Assembly (NCBI GenBank): GCA_033763975.1
Contig: JANRJM010000004.1
Coordinates: forward strand, 1-64,000
Length of the DNA stretch: 64,000 nucleotides
Reading direction: 5' to 3'
From: Planctomycetota bacterium
GTDB taxonomy: Bacteria > Planctomycetota > Phycisphaerae > Phycisphaerales > UBA1924
The stretch's first letter is position 1, and the number at the start of each line of letters is the position of its first letter. Shown here in pieces: positions 15,840 through 25,600 of the stretch. The notes under the pieces were generated by a model. That model did not search any database, was not told the DNA's origin, and worked only from the letters and a program-made list of their open reading frames with translations. The translations under genes were made by a program, and so were the position numbers.

Positions 15840-16847
15840 CTACGCCTCGCTGAAGTCGTACCCCGCGTGGTACGAGCCGGTCGCCCCGCGCGCGATCTGC
15901 CGCAGCAGGTCGTTGCACAAGGCGCTGGCGCCGAAGCGGAAGTACTCGGGCGTCAGCCAGGGGTTCCCGCCCGCGTGCTCAAACCCCGGAACGCCGAGGT
16001 TCATCGTCTCGCGCACCATGACGAGGTAGTGCAGCGCCTGCTTCGCGCTGCGGATGCCCCCCGCGGGCTTCATGCCGACCAGCCGCCCGGTGCGGAAGAA
16101 GTGCGCGCGGATGGCCTCGAGCATCACGAGCGTGACGGGCATGGTCGCCGCGGGCGTGACCTTGCCGGTGCTGGTCTTGATGAAGTCCGGCGCGGCGTGC
16201 GTGCCCGCGTCCGCATCCTCCGCCGACGCCAGCGCGTCGAGCGCCAGATCGCTCGCCCGCCGCACCGCGTCCAGCGTCTCCAACTCGCCCGTCTCCAGGA
16301 TCACCTTGAGCGACGCGCCCGTGCCGTCGGCCCGACGACAGGCCCGCTTCGTCGCCACGATCTCCGACCCGACCGTCTCCAGATCGCCCGCGAGGAACGC
16401 ACCGCGGCTGATGACCATGTCGATCTCGTGCGCCCCGTCGGCCACGGCCCGGCGCACGTCCTCCAGCCGCACCTCGAGCGGGTACTGCCCGCTCGGAAAA
16501 CCCGTCGCGACCGACGCGATCTTCACGCGCTCGCCCCCGGGCGCGGCACGCAGCGCGTCGACGCACGCCGGCACCAGCGACGGGTACACGCACACCGCCG
16601 CGGCGCTCGGCAGACGCTCGCCCAGCACCGCCTCGTCCTGTTCCCACGGGCGCACGGCCTTGCGGCACAGGGCGCGCGCCTTCTCCGGCGTGTCCTTGCC
16701 CTCCAGCGTTGTCAGGTCCATCATGGACAGGGCCAGCCGCAGGCCGGCGCGCTTGGTCGCGCCCTTCAGCGAGCGCGTGGCGAACGACGCGGCCCGCTCC
16801 GCCGCCATCACCGCGTCAACCGTGCTGCGTCTCGACATCGGGGGCAT
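15840..16847 (-). CDS. deoC: Deoxyribose-phosphate aldolase
   Basis: Cleaves 2-deoxyribose 5-phosphate to acetaldehyde and glyceraldehyde 3-phosphate. The Schiff-base lysine block FIKTSTGK is intact near residue 225. VKIASVATGFPSG and GMKPAGGIRS are the other family blocks. At 335 residues it is of the longer DeoC class, with N- and C-terminal extensions (GFEHAGGNPWLTPEYFRFG near the end is typical of that class). MSRRST at 16838 is an alternative start. Its 5' end overlaps the end of the alpha/beta hydrolase gene by 32 bases. Confidence 0.93.
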   Translation of the reverse strand: MPPMSRRSTVDAVMAAERAASFATRSLKGATKRAGLRLALSMMDLTTLEGKDTPEKARALCRKAVRPWEQDEAVLGERLPSAAAVCVYPSLVPACVDALRAAPGGERVKIASVATGFPSGQYPLEVRLEDVRRAVADGAHEIDMVISRGAFLAGDLETVGSEIVATKRACRRADGTGASLKVILETGELETLDAVRRASDLALDALASAEDADAGTHAAPDFIKTSTGKVTPAATMPVTLVMLEAIRAHFFRTGRLVGMKPAGGIRSAKQALHYLVMVRETMNLGVPGFEHAGGNPWLTPEYFRFGASALCNDLLRQIARGATGSYHAGYDFSEA

Positions 16848-17883
16848 GGTACGGAGACGCCGCCCCCGGGCCTTCCGGGCCGGGCGGGCCGGGTAAGGGG
16901 GGTGGACCGGGCCGCTCGCCCGCGCCGTCCGCGTGGACGAACCCGGAGCGGAGCATGTCGAGCCATCGCCCGACCGCGCCCGCGGCGAGCGTCGCTCGAA
17001 ATTCCTCGGTCCAGATGCCGCTGTGCCCCGCGCCGGGAACTTCGCAGAACTCCGCGTGCGGGGCCGCCGCCGCGATCGCGCGCCCGTCGGCGATGGGGCA
17101 GATGGCGTCGTCGCTGCCGTGGATCACCAGGAGGGGCACGCCCAGCCGCGCCGCCGCCGCTGCCCTGTCAAACCCCTTCCACGAGGCGCCCGCGCCGCAC
17201 CAGACGCCCACCGCCCACAGCGCCGGGCCCAGCGTCGCGCGGTGGGGCAGCCCCATGCTCACCAGCATTCCCCGCGCGGGCGTCGACACCAGGCGGTACG
17301 GCGCCTCGGCGATCACCCCCGCGATCCGCGGCGTGCGGCGCGCGCTCCCCGTTGGCCCCCCGCCCGCCGCGACGATCGACACCCCCGCCCCCAGCGACCA
17401 TCCGAAGAGCACGACCGGGGGGCTCGCGTCGGGCCCGCGCGACGCCAGCGCCTCCAGCACCGCGCGCAGCGCGTCGACCTCGCGTTCGCCCAGCGTGCAC
17501 CGCCCCGGCGCCTCGCCGTGCCCGGGCAGGTCCCACATCACCACCGACGACGCCCGCCCCAGCACGTGCGGCGCCCGCGTCAGCGCCCCGATGCGCGAGT
17601 CGCCCCAGCCGTGCGTGAGCACGACCACCGGGCCCTCCCGATCGTCGCCATCGATCTCCCACACCGGCAGATCAAGCCCGCCCCAGCGGACAGTCCACGA
17701 CCGCCACGCGCGCACGCCCCGCGGCCCGGGCGCGAGTTCTCCCGGATCGCCCGGCCTGCCCCGCGCCAGCGCGCTCGCGTACGTCCGACGCGGCGGCCGC
17801 ACCAGCGTCGCGATCGTCCAGCCCGCGACGAGCAGCCACGCCAGCCCCAGCCCGACCGCAAGCAGCACACCCAGGCCAAGCAC
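16816..17883 (-). CDS. Alpha/beta hydrolase with an N-terminal membrane anchor
   Basis: 355 residues starting at GTG. A hydrophobic segment at residues 1-28 is a membrane anchor or uncleaved signal. The hydrolase fold shows the oxyanion motif LTHGWGDS, the nucleophile elbow FGWSLGAG (serine), the acid in IHGSDDAICP and the histidine in GAGHSGIW, so the triad is complete. The substrate is unknown. The tail is rich in glycine and proline (PGPPPLPGPPGPEGPG). It sits between rseP and deoC and overlaps deoC, so it is probably co-transcribed. Confidence 0.83.
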   Translation of the reverse strand: MLGLGVLLAVGLGLAWLLVAGWTIATLVRPPRRTYASALARGRPGDPGELAPGPRGVRAWRSWTVRWGGLDLPVWEIDGDDREGPVVVLTHGWGDSRIGALTRAPHVLGRASSVVMWDLPGHGEAPGRCTLGEREVDALRAVLEALASRGPDASPPVVLFGWSLGAGVSIVAAGGGPTGSARRTPRIAGVIAEAPYRLVSTPARGMLVSMGLPHRATLGPALWAVGVWCGAGASWKGFDRAAAAARLGVPLLVIHGSDDAICPIADGRAIAAAAPHAEFCEVPGAGHSGIWTEEFRATLAAGAVGRWLDMLRSGFVHADGAGERPGPPPLPGPPGPEGPGAASPYHAPDVETQHG

Positions 17884-17922
17884 GCGTCCGACGCCCCCCG
17901 GTTGATGACCGACCGCCCGCGC

Positions 17923-20073
17923 TCACATGCCCAGCAGGTTGCGCACGTCATTGAACGTGACGAACAGGAACACCGACGCGATCAGCGCCAGCCCGGCGAT
18001 CGTCAGCGCGTTCTGCAGCCCGATCGGCGCCGGGCGCCCGCGCACCTGCTCGTACAGCAGGAACAGGAACTGCCCGCCGTCCACGATCGGCAGCGGGAGG
18101 AAGTTGATCACCGCCAGGTTGATGCTGATCAGCGCCAGGAAGAACAGCAGCCACACGAACCCCCGCCCGGCCACCAGCGTGCCCAGGTGGGCGATGCCCA
18201 CGGGGCCCTTCAGGTGCTCGACCTTCACGCTCCCCTGCGCGATCCGCACGAACGTGAGATACGTGGAGAGCATCACGCGGTGCGTCTCGTGCAGGCCGAT
18301 GCCCACCGCGTCCACCGGGCCGTCGCCGCGCACGACGACCATCTCCTGTTCGAACAGGCCCGGCGGCAGGGGCGACGACCACCGCAGCGTGTGCAGCGTG
18401 CGCACCGCGTCGGCCGGCAGCGTCCACTCGACCACCTCCGTGCGCCCGTCCGCGCCCGGCACGCCGTTCACCGGATGGCGGAACGTCACGCGCACCGTGG
18501 CGCTCTCGCCGGTAGACGCCTCGCCCCGTTCGAACGTGCCCCGCGTCGCCTCGCGCAGGGCCTCGCGTACGGCCGTGAAGTTCGGCGTCGGCGTGTCGTT
18601 GATCGCCACCACAGACACGCCCGGCGCCGGCACGATCCCCGCCGCGGGCGGCGTGTACCCGTCCGCGCCGGTCGGCGACCGACGAATCTCCTCAGGCGCC
18701 CGACCCACCAGCGTGCTGACGTCCCCGCGGTCGCCCATGATGAACCCGATCCCGCCGTCGCGGCTCACGGGCACATCCGGCAACGACACCTCGCGCCACG
18801 TCCCGTCGTCGCTCCGCCGCAGCACGATCACGTCCACCGTCCGACCGGCCCGGGCCCGGATCGCCCGGCGTCCTTCCGCCGGCGTCGGATACTCCGCCTC
18901 GCCCACGCGCGCGATCACATCCCCGTCCTGAAAGCCCTTGTCCGCCGCGGCGTGCGTTGTGCCCTCCGGCGCCGCGTCCGCCACCGCCAGCACCGGCGTC
19001 AGGCCCAGCAGGTGCTCAACCCCGACGACCCCGTCCTCCCCGTCGGGGATGTACCCGACCTCCATCTCCGGTCGCGGCGTCAGCGACGCACGCACGGTGC
19101 TGCCGTCGTCGCCGCGGAACTCAACCTCGATCGCCCCGCCGTTCGACGCCTGCACCAGCGCCTCGAACTCGTGCAGCGTGCGCACGTCGCGGCCGTTCGC
19201 CCGCGTGAGGGTCATGCCGGGCTCGACCGCGTTCAGCCCACGTTCACGCAGCACGGTCCGGACGGTCTCGCTCGCGCGCGACGCCTTCGGGTCTACCAGA
19301 CGCGTGCTGAACGTCGGCGCCACGCCCAGTTCGAGCATGCGGCTGCGCGTTCCCATCCGGGGCGTGGCCTCCGCGCGCATCGCAACCCCATCGCGCACGA
19401 ACGAGATGTCCACCGGCGCGCGTGGGCTCGCGAGCGCGCTCGCGAACGCGATGTCCTGGAAGTGGCGCACGGGCCAGCCGTCCATCCGCGTCACGCGGTC
19501 GCCGGCGCGCAGCCCCGGACCGACGTCGTGCCCCGTCGCGTCGATGATACGGGCCGACGCCGCGGGCGAGCCCGGCTCCACATAGCCGATCGTCGGCGCG
19601 GGCGAGTTCAGCCCGACCAGGAACACGATCCCGAACAGGCAGGCCGCCAGAATGACGTTCGCGACGACGCCCGCCGAGATCACGATCATCCGCTTCCAGA
19701 TCGGCGCGTTCTGGTAGCTGTCCGGCGCGTCGCTCACCTGCCCGGGGTCGGCGTCCACCTGCCCCAGCATCTTCACGTACCCGCCCAGCGGGAGCGCGTT
19801 CAGCCGGTACTCCGTGGGGCTGATGCCCGGCAGGATCGTGGGAGGGGAATGCAGCGACCCGCCCGCGCTCCGCAGCGACGCCGCGTAATCCGCCTCGCCG
19901 CTCCCCAGCCGGAATCCGACTCCCTTGCGGTACGACGCCACCGCCGGCCCGAAGCCCACGGCGAACGCCAGCACGCGGATCCCGGCCCACTTGGCGGCGA
20001 GGAAGTGCCCCAGCTCGTGCACGACCACGATGAGGCAGAAGCCCAGCGCCACGAGCAGAAAATCAAGCACCAT
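17923..20073 (-). CDS. rseP: Site-2 (RseP/RIP) family zinc metalloprotease
   Basis: Intramembrane protease that typically clips anti-sigma factors or signal peptides. From MVLDFLLVALG the zinc motif HELGH is at residues 19-23 in the first membrane helix. A second metal-ligand block NFLPLPIVDGGQ lies near the C-terminus, followed by two more membrane helices. PDZ-like segments lie between (for example VGPGLRAGDRVTRMDGWPV and KGFQDGDVIARVGEAEYP). At 716 residues it is much longer than E. coli RseP (about 450), because the periplasmic part is expanded. The start has GGAGGT eight bases upstream. Confidence 0.9.
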   Translation of the reverse strand: MVLDFLLVALGFCLIVVVHELGHFLAAKWAGIRVLAFAVGFGPAVASYRKGVGFRLGSGEADYAASLRSAGGSLHSPPTILPGISPTEYRLNALPLGGYVKMLGQVDADPGQVSDAPDSYQNAPIWKRMIVISAGVVANVILAACLFGIVFLVGLNSPAPTIGYVEPGSPAASARIIDATGHDVGPGLRAGDRVTRMDGWPVRHFQDIAFASALASPRAPVDISFVRDGVAMRAEATPRMGTRSRMLELGVAPTFSTRLVDPKASRASETVRTVLRERGLNAVEPGMTLTRANGRDVRTLHEFEALVQASNGGAIEVEFRGDDGSTVRASLTPRPEMEVGYIPDGEDGVVGVEHLLGLTPVLAVADAAPEGTTHAAADKGFQDGDVIARVGEAEYPTPAEGRRAIRARAGRTVDVIVLRRSDDGTWREVSLPDVPVSRDGGIGFIMGDRGDVSTLVGRAPEEIRRSPTGADGYTPPAAGIVPAPGVSVVAINDTPTPNFTAVREALREATRGTFERGEASTGESATVRVTFRHPVNGVPGADGRTEVVEWTLPADAVRTLHTLRWSSPLPPGLFEQEMVVVRGDGPVDAVGIGLHETHRVMLSTYLTFVRIAQGSVKVEHLKGPVGIAHLGTLVAGRGFVWLLFFLALISINLAVINFLPLPIVDGGQFLFLLYEQVRGRPAPIGLQNALTIAGLALIASVFLFVTFNDVRNLLGM

Positions 20074-20138
20074 CCGCGCTACCTCCACGCACCGCGCACG
20101 CCGGCGATCGTACGGGGGCGGCACGCGGCATCTTCGGG

Positions 20139-20173
20139 AAAAACGCGAGCCCGGGCGTCTCACCCAGGCTCGC
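20139..20173 (-). terminator. Intrinsic terminator after the redoxin gene
   Basis: On the minus strand an 11-base stem, GCGAGCCTGGG with CCCGGGCTCGC (one mismatch), and a seven-base loop are followed by GTTTTT. It begins about 30 bases after the redoxin stop and ends upstream of rseP, so rseP needs its own promoter or read-through. Confidence 0.8.
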
Positions 20174-20203
20174 ACTTGCTCGAGCACGCCTCGCGCGTGC
20201 GGG

Positions 20204-20971
20204 TTACTTCTTCTCGCCGTCCTTGGTCTTCTCCGTCGGCGAGGTCTTCTCCTTCATCGGCTTCTCGGCGTACTTGACCGAGCAGCCGTAGGGCTTCGTG
20301 CTGGGCACGGTGACGTTCGTGCCGGCCAGCATCTCGTCCAGCGCCTTGGCCACGTAGTTCGTCTTGCCCGGCGCGTCGGTCTCCGACGCGTCGTCGATCG
20401 CGCCGTAGTACGCAACCTTGCCGTCCTTGCCGATGATGACCATCAGCGGGGTGTTCGCCGCGTTGTACGAGCGGCCGATGGTCCCCGACTCGTCCAGCAG
20501 GATCGGGTAGGGCATCTTCCAGTCGGTCTTGGCCTTCGCGTTGAAATCCTTGCCCGAGCCCTGCGTGCCCGGCGCGTTGCTCGCCACCGCGTAGAACTGC
20601 ACGCCCTTCGACGCGTACTTCGCGTGCAGGTCGTTGAAGGTGTTCGCCTTCGCGCCGTAGTGCATCTTCACCCACGGGCACCCGGCGTTGAACCACTGGA
20701 GGACGACGATCTTGCCTTCCTTGGTCGCCTCCGCCAGCGAGTGCGTCTTGCCGTCGGTGTCAGGGGCGGCGAAGGCCGGCGCGACCGACCCCGCGTTGAT
20801 CTTGTCGCTCGACTCCTTCTTGTCTTTCTTCTTGTCCTGGTCGTACGACTTCTCTTTCGTCTTCTCCGGCTGCTTCGTCGTCATCGGGCTGCCGTCCTGC
20901 GCGAACGCGGGCACGCCGCCCAGGCACAGCACGCCGATCGTCACGCCGCCGACCACACTCGCGATTCTCAT
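20204..20971 (-). CDS. Exported redoxin (AhpC/TSA thioredoxin-fold) protein
   Basis: 255 residues with a signal peptide ending AFAQ. A lysine/aspartate-rich stretch follows (residues ~30-58, many KK, DKKKDKK), then a redoxin domain with APAFAAPDTDGKTHSLA and the active-site region WFNAGCPWVKMHY. Only one cysteine is present there, so this is not a CxxC thioredoxin; it resembles peroxiredoxin-like redoxins. A second conserved cysteine lies in the C-terminal KPYGCSVKY. Start and ribosome site (GAGGAG) are clear. It ends at a strong terminator. Confidence 0.82.
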   Translation of the reverse strand: MRIASVVGGVTIGVLCLGGVPAFAQDGSPMTTKQPEKTKEKSYDQDKKKDKKESSDKINAGSVAPAFAAPDTDGKTHSLAEATKEGKIVVLQWFNAGCPWVKMHYGAKANTFNDLHAKYASKGVQFYAVASNAPGTQGSGKDFNAKAKTDWKMPYPILLDESGTIGRSYNAANTPLMVIIGKDGKVAYYGAIDDASETDAPGKTNYVAKALDEMLAGTNVTVPSTKPYGCSVKYAEKPMKEKTSPTEKTKDGEKK

Positions 20972-21049
20972 TGCTGGACTCCTCACCTTCGCGGGCCGTT
21001 CCACGCCGCGATCGTGTTGCGAGCCGGCACACCCGGACTTCGCGAAAAA

Positions 21050-21970
21050 CTACCGACCGCCGGATGTCTCCGGCGACGGCCCACGTTCCACCGGCACCTC
21101 GAGCTCCACACGGAACGAGGCCGGCGCCCGCGACGGGTGCGTGACCCGCACGATCCCCTCGATCCGTGTCGCGCCGGCCTGTGCCGCCGCGAACTCCACG
21201 CCCAGTTTTTCCCCCGTCGCCCCGCCCTGGCCCACCAGATCACGCGGCGTGGCGCACGCGTCGTCCGGGATGAACTCCAGCCCCGACGCGCCCGGCGCGT
21301 GGAACTCGGCCCGCACCGTGCCGCCCGAGCGCGTTGCGCGCACACCCACGACGCCCCGCGACTCGCTCCACGGGCGCGCCCGATCCCGACGCGCGTCGTC
21401 GAACAGCGACGCGTCCGCCGAGCGCGCACGCGCCGTCGGGCCCGCGCCCGGCGACGACTCCGCCGAGGCCTCGAGCGGGACCGACAGAGCCACGTCCTGA
21501 CGCTCCAGCACGCACTCGTCCGAGCAGATCATCCAGCGCACCGAAGCCGCCAGCGACGCCGTCGTGCCCGCCGCCCCTTTCGGCACCGTCACGGGAAAGA
21601 CGATCGTCAGCCGGTCCTCGTAGATGTGGTCCAGGATGTCGCCGGGCAGCACCTGCCGCCGCGGCGTGGGCCACTGCCCCTCGCCCACGGCGAACCCGCT
21701 CGGCAGCGTCCAGGTGACCTTCGGGCCCATGCCCGTCGCGTTGTGCGACCGCCAGTACATGTGCCAGCCCGGCTCCATCTCGAACGTCAGCGCCAGGTAC
21801 TCGGTCTCACCCGCCCGCAGCGCCGCGTGCTCGGCGACCAGACGGGCGGTTGCCCGCGGGGCCGCGAGCGTGAACCCCGCATCGCCCGGCTGCGCCGACG
21901 CGCCGCCCCCGCCGGTCAGTGTGACCAACGATCCCAGCACGAACGATGATGCTCGGTGACTCAATCGCAC
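21050..21970 (-). CDS. DsbD N-terminal (DsbD-alpha) domain protein
   Basis: About 306 residues from the GTG at 21970, giving the signal sequence VRLSHRASSFVLGSLVTLTG. An ATG at 22039 is also in frame but overlaps the start of the divergent gene. The family blocks are EMEPGWHMYWRSHNATGMGP, TWTLPSGFAVGEGQWPTP and MICSDECVLE; the two cysteines match the C-x-x-x-C of DsbD-alpha, which takes reducing power from DsbD-gamma/beta. The membrane and thioredoxin parts of DsbD are absent, so it acts alone or with separate partners such as the neighbouring redoxin. Confidence 0.78.
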   Translation of the reverse strand: MRLSHRASSFVLGSLVTLTGGGGASAQPGDAGFTLAAPRATARLVAEHAALRAGETEYLALTFEMEPGWHMYWRSHNATGMGPKVTWTLPSGFAVGEGQWPTPRRQVLPGDILDHIYEDRLTIVFPVTVPKGAAGTTASLAASVRWMICSDECVLERQDVALSVPLEASAESSPGAGPTARARSADASLFDDARRDRARPWSESRGVVGVRATRSGGTVRAEFHAPGASGLEFIPDDACATPRDLVGQGGATGEKLGVEFAAAQAGATRIEGIVRVTHPSRAPASFRVELEVPVERGPSPETSGGR

Positions 21971-22037
21971 GCATCCGGGCGGCCGGCGTTCTCCAATTCG
22001 ATCGGCGTCGCCCGAACGACACCGATAATCTTCCCCC

Positions 22038-22553
22038 ATGATGCTACGAGTGAACCGTTCCGTCCGTTCATCGGCGTTCGCCCTGTCTCGCATGGGAATG
22101 GCGGTGTTCGCCGGGCTTTCTGTTTGGTCGGCGATCGGGTGCGAGGGCGTCAGCGACCGTGATATCCGGCCGCTGACCATCGCCGAGGCACGCCGTATCT
22201 ACGACGACGCATCGCGCCCGGGAAACTCTGGTGCGTTGGCGATCATCGATCCCCGGTCCCCGCGGGAGTTCAACGCCGGCCACATTCCCGGGGCGCGGAA
22301 CCTGCGCCTGAGTGATTTTCCGTCCGACGCCCCCTTCGACGAGCGCCTCGCCTCGCACGACGTCATCCTCGTCTACGGCAACAACCCCGCCAGCGCGCCC
22401 GCCAAGGCGATGACCAAGCGGCTCATCGCCGGCGGGTACGAGGGCGTGCGCCTTATGCCCGGCGGGCTGGAGGAATGGGAGCGCGCGGGCGGCCCGGTCG
22501 AGCGCCCGCAGGCGCCCGCGACGCCCGCGGGCGACGCACCCCCTTCGAACTGA
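22038..22553 (+). CDS. Rhodanese-like lipoprotein lacking the catalytic cysteine
   Basis: 171 residues. The signal region MGMAVFAGLSVWSAIGC resembles a lipobox. The rhodanese fold is visible as AIIDPRSPREFNAGHIPGA, then VILVYGNNPASAPAKAM and LMPGGLEEWERAGGPVE. Where sulfurtransferases have a cysteine in the loop after the VxVYC strand, this protein has YGNNP, so it should have no sulfurtransferase activity; a binding or sensory role is possible. It is divergent from the DsbD-N-like gene. Confidence 0.8.
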   Translation: MMLRVNRSVRSSAFALSRMGMAVFAGLSVWSAIGCEGVSDRDIRPLTIAEARRIYDDASRPGNSGALAIIDPRSPREFNAGHIPGARNLRLSDFPSDAPFDERLASHDVILVYGNNPASAPAKAMTKRLIAGGYEGVRLMPGGLEEWERAGGPVERPQAPATPAGDAPPSN

Positions 22554-22599
22554 CGATCGCGCCGGCGGCCCGTCCTCCAGGGCGGTCCAACTGCCAACG

Positions 22600-22630
22600 A
22601 AAAACGCCCGCGGGGATCGACCCGCGGGCG
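22600..22630 (-). terminator. Intrinsic terminator of the giant surface-protein gene
   Basis: A perfect 10-base stem, CGCCCGCGGG with CCCGCGGGCG, and a six-base loop are followed on the minus strand by TTTTT. It begins 28 bases after the stop of the 2640-residue gene. The plus-strand rhodanese gene also runs into this hairpin, without a comparable T-run. Confidence 0.85.
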
Positions 22631-22657
22631 TGGTTCATTGTGGGAGGGTGTTGAGGG

Positions 22658-25600
22658 CTACGGGATGCGGTTGAGCGAGGTGGTGATGCCGAAGGGCAGC
22701 CCGCTGGTCGCCCACCCGCCGCCCAGGAACAGGTCGTAGTGCTGCATGGTGGCGATGAAGGGCAGCGGGGCGGAGGTGTCGACGGCGAACCACTGACGCC
22801 CGGCGCGCTGCTGGACGATCTCGGGGCGCTCGTGGAGCTTGACCTCGGCGAAGCCGCGCGGGGCGATGGTCTGGGTGAAGGTGGACTCGCTGCCGTCGAC
22901 GAACACCAGGCGGATGCTGACGGTGTTGGTGAGGGCGGTGGGGTTATGGAAGAAGAGGGTCTCGAAGAAGAGCTGGCCGGCGTCCTCGACGTTGATGTAA
23001 GCATCGCCGAAGTAGAACTGACGTGCCGCGACGGTCGCGGGCTGGGTGGCTTCGCCGTCGCCGAACTGCGTCTGCCCGCCGAGGGCGTTGATCGGCACGC
23101 TGGAGACCCAGCGCAGGCCGACGGGCTGGTCGGCGACGAGCCCGAGCGTGGCGGCGGAGAGCACGACCTGCGAGCGCGGGGCGATGTCGATGGTGCGGGT
23201 GAAGCTCGGCAGGTTGAGGCGGATGTACGAGCCCGTGAGCGAGACGGTCGCGGTGGTGCTCCCCGGGTTGAAGAAGACGACCTCGGACGAAACGGTGGAG
23301 CCCTGCGCGATGTTGGTGATGACCCCGCGGAGGGCGGCGCCCTGCGGGTTGTCGGCGGTGACGGGCGTGCCCAGGACCGAGTACGCGGCGTCTCCCGAGA
23401 TCGAGTAGTGCGAGAGCGAGGCGACGATGCCCTCGAACGCGCCCTGGTCGCTGGGGTTCGCGGCGGCGGCGGTCACCGTCAGCCCGAAGGTGCCCAGCGG
23501 GAACTGCGTGAGCTGATCGATGGAGAACCCGCCGCGACGCAGCCCCTCGAAGCGCTGCGTGACGGAGATGCTCTGCCCGTTCTGCGACGCGGTGAGCGTG
23601 ACGTTGATGTCAAAGGGGTTGGGGTTGTAGAAAACGATGAAGTCGCGGGCCGTGCCCGGGTTGCGCTCGACGCGGGCGAAGTTCCACGTCGCCGAGAGCG
23701 TCTCGGTGAAGGAATCGCCCACGGCCGAGCCGAAGTCGTAGTGGGCCAGGGTGGCGCCCAGCGGGAGGTCGGACTCCAGGATGATCGAGTACGGGGTGTC
23801 GAGGATGAGCCCGGGGGTCTGGTAGAAGGGCCCGTCGATGAGGGTGAGCCCGTCGCGCGAGTTCGGCTGCACCACCCCGCTCGAGATGATCGTCTCGAGC
23901 TGGCCCCACTCGTAGCGGATGTAGACGGTGTAGTTGGCGGCGGCGCTGTTCGGGTTGATGATCGACAGGAACTCGCGGATGTTCGTGTTCGCGAAGCCCT
24001 CGGGGAAGAAGACGCGGTTGGTGAGCGGCTGGGTGTTGACCTGCACCTCGTACGAGCCGACCGACTCGCCCAGCCCGTCCACGATCACCCAGTAGCGGGT
24101 GTTCGCGCTGCCCGTGAAGGTGACGGAGGCGGTGACGCCCGGCACGCCGTCGGCGTCGAAGCCGTTGGCCACCGTGACCGCACCCAGTTCGTCGTCGTCG
24201 AAGCGTCCGTTGCCGTTGCTGTCCACCGGCACCGCGTTCACCACGCGCACCGACGCGTCGAGCAGCGAGCCCAGCGGCGTGATCACCTGCACGAACACGC
24301 GCCCCGCGGCGGTGGTCACGAAGGTGAAGAGGTCACGATCGCCGGACGGGCTGATCTGGTCGAAGCGCCCGGCGTCGCCCGTGCGCGGGTCCAGAGAGAC
24401 CGTGAGCGGCGCGTTGAAGTCGATCTCGGCCGGGTCGTCGCCGCCGCCGCCCGGGGGAACCGGGCCGTTCACCTGCACGCTGTACTCGCCCGCGAGCGTT
24501 CCGCCGGGGATGCCCGTGACCGCGCTGACGAGGATGTAGAACCGGGTGCCGGCGGCGGCGGTCACGGTGAAGGAGACCGACTGGAGCGCGGCGGAAGCGG
24601 CGACCTCGCCGACCTGCACGCCGCTGGCGTTGAAGACGGTCAGTCGCGGGGCGATGCTCCCCCCGGCGAGGAAGGGCGTGATGACGATCTGCTGCTCGCC
24701 GGTCTGGATGGCGACAAACGTGAAGAGGTCGGTGTCGTTCGTGGGCGACAGGCGCGGGTTGAGCGGGTCGTTGGGCGTGCTGCCGCCCACCTGCGCGACG
24801 CCGGTCACGGTGTTGAAGATCATGCCGGTCGCGAGCGTGAACTCGCCGGCGTTGGGATGATCGTCGATCGGCGGGGCGATCACGCTGAGCGAGTAGTCGC
24901 CGGTCACCGTCGTGACGGTGTTCGGGGTTCCCGTGTCCTCATAGCCCTGCACGGAGATGAAGTAGGTCGTGTTGCGGACGGCGGTGCCGGTCGCGGACGA
25001 GGTGGTGATGAAGAGGCTGTCCTGGCCAGTGCCGCTCGCGATGACGGTGCCCGCCGAATCGGTCACGAAGACGCGTGTGCGCAGCGTGCTGGAGCCCGGG
25101 CGCCCCACGACGACCTGGAAGGGCCCGCCGGCGGGCGCGGTGAACTGGAAGAGATCGGAGTCGCCGATGCGTTCGATCGACCCGGTGGCGTTGCCCAGGC
25201 CCGTGCCCGTGTCGACGACGACGCGGGTGGCGAACGAGAACTCGCCGGTGTCCACGGTGGTGGGGGTGGGCGCGTCCTCGGGCTGCGCGTCGGGGTGGTC
25301 GTCGGTGCCGGGGAAGTTGAACGTGACGGTGTACGCGCCCCGGTCGGCGGCGGGGTTGGCCCCCTGCACCACGACGTAGTAGTAGGGGTACGGGCGGACC
25401 GGGCCGCCCTGCGGCGCCTTCTCGCGCCCCGGGGTGATCGGGAACGTCACGCGCGCGGTGGTCGAGCCGGTGGCGAAGTTGTCGTTGTTCGCGATCCGCA
25501 GCAGCATCGGGTTCGCGTTGGGGTCTTCGCTCACCTCGTAGACCGACACGACCGGATCGAGCGTGGGATCGAGCGCCGTGACGTCGATCGTGAGCGAGCT

